The position numbers and the translations under genes were made by a program. From Yoonia sp. (lineage in GTDB: Bacteria; Pseudomonadota; Alphaproteobacteria; Rhodobacterales; Rhodobacteraceae), in assembly GCF_018402175.1 (NCBI RefSeq), contig NZ_JAGYJK010000017.1, positions 62,001 through 126,000 on the forward strand: a DNA stretch of 64,000 nt, given 5' to 3'. This document shows, piece after piece, positions 62,082-64,000 of this stretch (positions are counted from its first letter, which is position 1; each line of letters starts with the position of its first letter). A model generated the notes under the pieces. That model did no database searches and was not told where the DNA came from. It saw nothing but the letters and a program-made list of their open reading frames with translations.

Positions 62082-62722
62082 AAATTCTTTTCCTCATACA
62101 GACACAGATCGCGGATCAGACAGATACCGCATTTGGGGTTGCGTGCGACACAGACATAGCGCCCGTGCAGGATCATCCAGTGATGCGCATGCAATTGATA
62201 ATCGGCAGGGATGTGATCCTCGATCGCGCGTTCGACCGTATCGACATCGCGCCCCGGCGCCACGCCGCTGCGGTTGCCAAAGCGATAGATATGCGTGTCA
62301 ACCGCCTGTGCTGGCTGGCCCCACCACATGTTCAGGACGACATTGGCGGTCTTGCGCCCGACGCCGGGCAGCAATTGCAACGCGGCGCGGGAATTGGGCA
62401 CTTCACCGCCAAAATCATCGACAAGGATCTGGCTCATCTTGATGATGTTCTTGGCCTTCTGGCGGAACAGGCCAATCGTCTTGATATGGTCGGTCACGCC
62501 GTCCAGCCCGAGGTCCAGCATCTTTTGCGGCGTATCGGCGACGGCGAACAGCGCGCGCGTGGCCTTGTTCACGCCTTTGTCGGTGGCCTGCGCGGACAGC
62601 GCGACCGCTACGACCAGCGTATAGGCGTTGACATGCTCAAGCTCGCCTTTTGGCTCGGGCGCTTCGGCCTGAAAACGCGCAAAGATCGCGCGGATGGAAT
62701 GATAATCAAGCTGCTTTGCCAT
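62078..62722 (-). CDS. nth: Endonuclease III
   Basis: A 214-residue DNA glycosylase/AP lyase excising oxidised pyrimidines. The helix-hairpin-helix is LLPGVGRKTANVVLNMWWG with the catalytic Lys, the catalytic Asp is in AVDTHIYRFGNR, and the C-terminal [4Fe-4S] loop is CVARNPKCGICLIRDLC. I chose ATG 62722 (MAKQLDYHSIRAIFARF) over a longer frame starting at 62818 that would overlap the divergent MGMT gene. Coupled to adenosine kinase by a 4-bp overlap. Confidence 0.95.
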   Translation of the reverse strand: MAKQLDYHSIRAIFARFQAEAPEPKGELEHVNAYTLVVAVALSAQATDKGVNKATRALFAVADTPQKMLDLGLDGVTDHIKTIGLFRQKAKNIIKMSQILVDDFGGEVPNSRAALQLLPGVGRKTANVVLNMWWGQPAQAVDTHIYRFGNRSGVAPGRDVDTVERAIEDHIPADYQLHAHHWMILHGRYVCVARNPKCGICLIRDLCLYEEKNL

Positions 62723-62816
62723 GGCATCGGTATGCAACGCCCGTTGCGGCTGGGCAAGCGCCGGATGCGCAATAATCGGGTCGCGGGGGGCGCGCGATAT
62801 CACTAGGATCAGACCC

Positions 62817-63692
62817 ATGGACCAGTCAGACAGATATCATTACCACGTCATGCGCCGCGCCATCGACCTGATCGACGCTGCGGGCGACGCCCCGCTGTCG
62901 CTGGCCGATCTGGCGGCGCAGATGCAGATGAGCCCTGCGCATTTCCAGCGCCTGTTTTCGTCATGGGTGGGCGTGTCGCCCAAACGCTATCAGCAATATC
63001 TGAACCTGTCGCATGCCAAGACCCTGCTGCGCGACCGGTTCACCACCCTGGACACGGCCCATGCGGTCGGGTTGTCCGGTTCGGGCCGTCTGCACGACCT
63101 GTTCCTGCGCTGGGAAGCGATGAGCCCCGGCGATTACGCCCGCGACGCGGCGGGGCTGACGATTGTCTGGGGCTGGTTCGACAGTGCCTTTGGCCCCGCG
63201 CTGGTGATGGGGACGGATCGCGGGATTTGCGGGCTGGCCTTTGCGGCGGAAACCGGTGCTGACGCCGCGATGGCCGATCTGTGCCAGCGCTGGCCTGCCG
63301 CGACGTTCATCGAAAACCCCGATGCCCTGCGCGGCTGGGCCAAGGCGGCGCTGGGCATGACCGGCGAAACCCGCCTGCACATGATCGGCGCGCCATTCCA
63401 GCTCAAGGTCTGGGAGGCGCTGCTGGCCATTCCCTCAGGCCATGTGACCACCTATGCCGAGATCGCCTGCGCCATCGGCAATCCAAAGGCCGTGCGCGCC
63501 GTCGGCACGGCGGTTGGGCGCAATCCGGTCAGCTGGTTGATCCCCTGTCACCGCGCCTTGCGCAAATCGGGGGGGTTGGGCGGTTATCACTGGGGGATGC
63601 CGGTCAAACGGGCCATGCTGGCATGGGAATCGGCGCGCATTGACGCAGGTGATGCGATGGGCGGAAAAGCACTGGAACCAGAAGGGGCGTGA
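62817..63692 (+). CDS. AraC-type HTH / methylated-DNA-cysteine S-methyltransferase fusion (Ada-like)
   Basis: A 291-residue protein. The AraC-type HTH domain (LSLADLAAQMQMSPAHFQRLFSSWVGVSPKRYQQYLNLSHAK, about residues 28-70) precedes an O6-methylguanine methyltransferase domain (FQLKVWEALLAIPSGHVTTYAEIACAIGNPKAVRAVGTAVGRNPVSW, acceptor Cys in LIPCHRALRKSG). It lacks the N-terminal zinc methylphosphotriester domain of E. coli Ada, so it would sense damage differently if it regulates transcription. It is divergent from nth, so two DNA-repair genes share a roughly 95-bp promoter region. Confidence 0.9.
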   Translation: MDQSDRYHYHVMRRAIDLIDAAGDAPLSLADLAAQMQMSPAHFQRLFSSWVGVSPKRYQQYLNLSHAKTLLRDRFTTLDTAHAVGLSGSGRLHDLFLRWEAMSPGDYARDAAGLTIVWGWFDSAFGPALVMGTDRGICGLAFAAETGADAAMADLCQRWPAATFIENPDALRGWAKAALGMTGETRLHMIGAPFQLKVWEALLAIPSGHVTTYAEIACAIGNPKAVRAVGTAVGRNPVSWLIPCHRALRKSGGLGGYHWGMPVKRAMLAWESARIDAGDAMGGKALEPEGA

Positions 63693-63782
63693 AACCGTTA
63701 TTGGATAGCAACGTGTTTGTCGTCATAAGACTGCGTGTCATCCGCGCTGTTTTGCGCATCCTCATGTAGTGGAAACCTTGTC

Positions 63783-64000
63783 ATGATCCTATCCAAATTC
63801 CCCCTCGCGATTGCCGCCTCTGCCCTGCTGCTGGTTGCCGCCTGTGACCCCGGTGCGCCGAACCAAAGCCAGAACACGCGTCAGGGTGCCATGATCGGGG
63901 CGCTGGGGGGGGCCGCTGCCGGCGCCTTAATCGGCAACGACGGCACCGTGCGCGACCGCAACCGCGCCGCATTGATCGGCGCGGCACTGGGCGCAGGCGT
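63783..64000 (+). CDS. OmpA-family lipoprotein with glycine-zipper segment, N-terminal part
   Basis: The gene runs off the right edge; 72 codons are visible. A lipoprotein signal (ILSKFPLAIAASALLLVAAC, lipobox LVAAC) is followed by GAMIGALGGAAAGALIGN and AALIGAALGAG, a glycine-zipper repeat typical of YiaD/OmpA-family peptidoglycan-binding lipoproteins of alphaproteobacteria. The C-terminal OmpA domain is outside the window, so the assignment is by analogy. Confidence 0.75.
   Translation, partial: MILSKFPLAIAASALLLVAACDPGAPNQSQNTRQGAMIGALGGAAAGALIGNDGTVRDRNRAALIGAALGAG

Overview
The window is a high-GC chromosomal segment from an alphaproteobacterium, most likely a member of the Rhodobacteraceae (Roseobacter/Rhodobacter group). 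The case rests on gene content and order: divergent Lrp-type putR next to a bifunctional putA, opgG-(I)-H-C order, dnaX-ybaB-recR, pcm-tolC, trcR (DUF1013), DUF6280 and the zf-CHCC protein. It also rests on many copies of a short intergenic repeat with the core GAGCCCAAATATCCC and the end GCCGGAGGC. Almost everything is core metabolism or housekeeping. The only accessory DNA I see is the AT-richer left edge (1-324), which abuts the 3' end of a tRNA-Leu gene and encodes a small excisionase-like protein, so it looks like the end of an integrated element.

Layout. 1-410: element edge and tRNA-Leu(UAA). 555-4623: proline catabolism (putR, putA). 4655-8759: rhomboid protease, inositol monophosphatase, metR/metF, PaaI-type thioesterase. 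8721-12075: DUF2235 hydrolase and an orphan molybdenum hydroxylase large subunit. 12201-19197: valS, hisC-type aminotransferase, class V aminotransferase, ygfZ, efp. 19418-25229: DUF6280 protein, cobQ, an uncharacterised protein, tolC, pcm, purU. 25226-29892: opgC-opgH-opgG for osmoregulated periplasmic glucans. 30419-36765: rsgA, tyrosine phosphatase, dnaX, ybaB, recR, trcR, alpha/beta hydrolase. 36834-40006: succinate-semialdehyde dehydrogenase, serine hydrolase, DUF1285. 40076-46863: a four-gene MoxR AAA+/DUF58/DUF4159/large membrane protein operon. 46860-51557: DUF599 protein and glcDEF (glycolate oxidase). 51615-56136: secreted trypsin-like protease, Hsp20, polA, zf-CHCC. 56223-60095: ABC ATPase, HIT protein, glycosyltransferase and sulfotransferase. 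60398-64000: unknown Rossmann-like protein, adenosine kinase, nth, AraC-MGMT fusion and the start of an OmpA-type lipoprotein.

Two themes cut across the window. First, about a dozen dispersed copies of short palindromic or conserved repeats follow stop codons. Two such elements sit in frame inside protein-coding genes: one in the linker between the two catalytic domains of PutA, and a palindrome pair inside valyl-tRNA synthetase. This resembles Rickettsia palindromic elements. Second, seven genes (putA, the thioesterase, valS, hisC with two lesions, glcE, the ABC ATPase, the glycosyltransferase) have otherwise perfect reading frames broken by single small indels. Because valS is essential, uncorrected sequencing or assembly indels are the simplest explanation. 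I therefore annotate these as whole genes with an interrupted frame.

I found no CRISPR array, rRNA, complete IS element or intact prophage. The best candidates for poorly described biology are the MoxR operon, the repeats inside coding genes, and the glycosyltransferase/sulfotransferase/Rossmann-protein neighbourhood.
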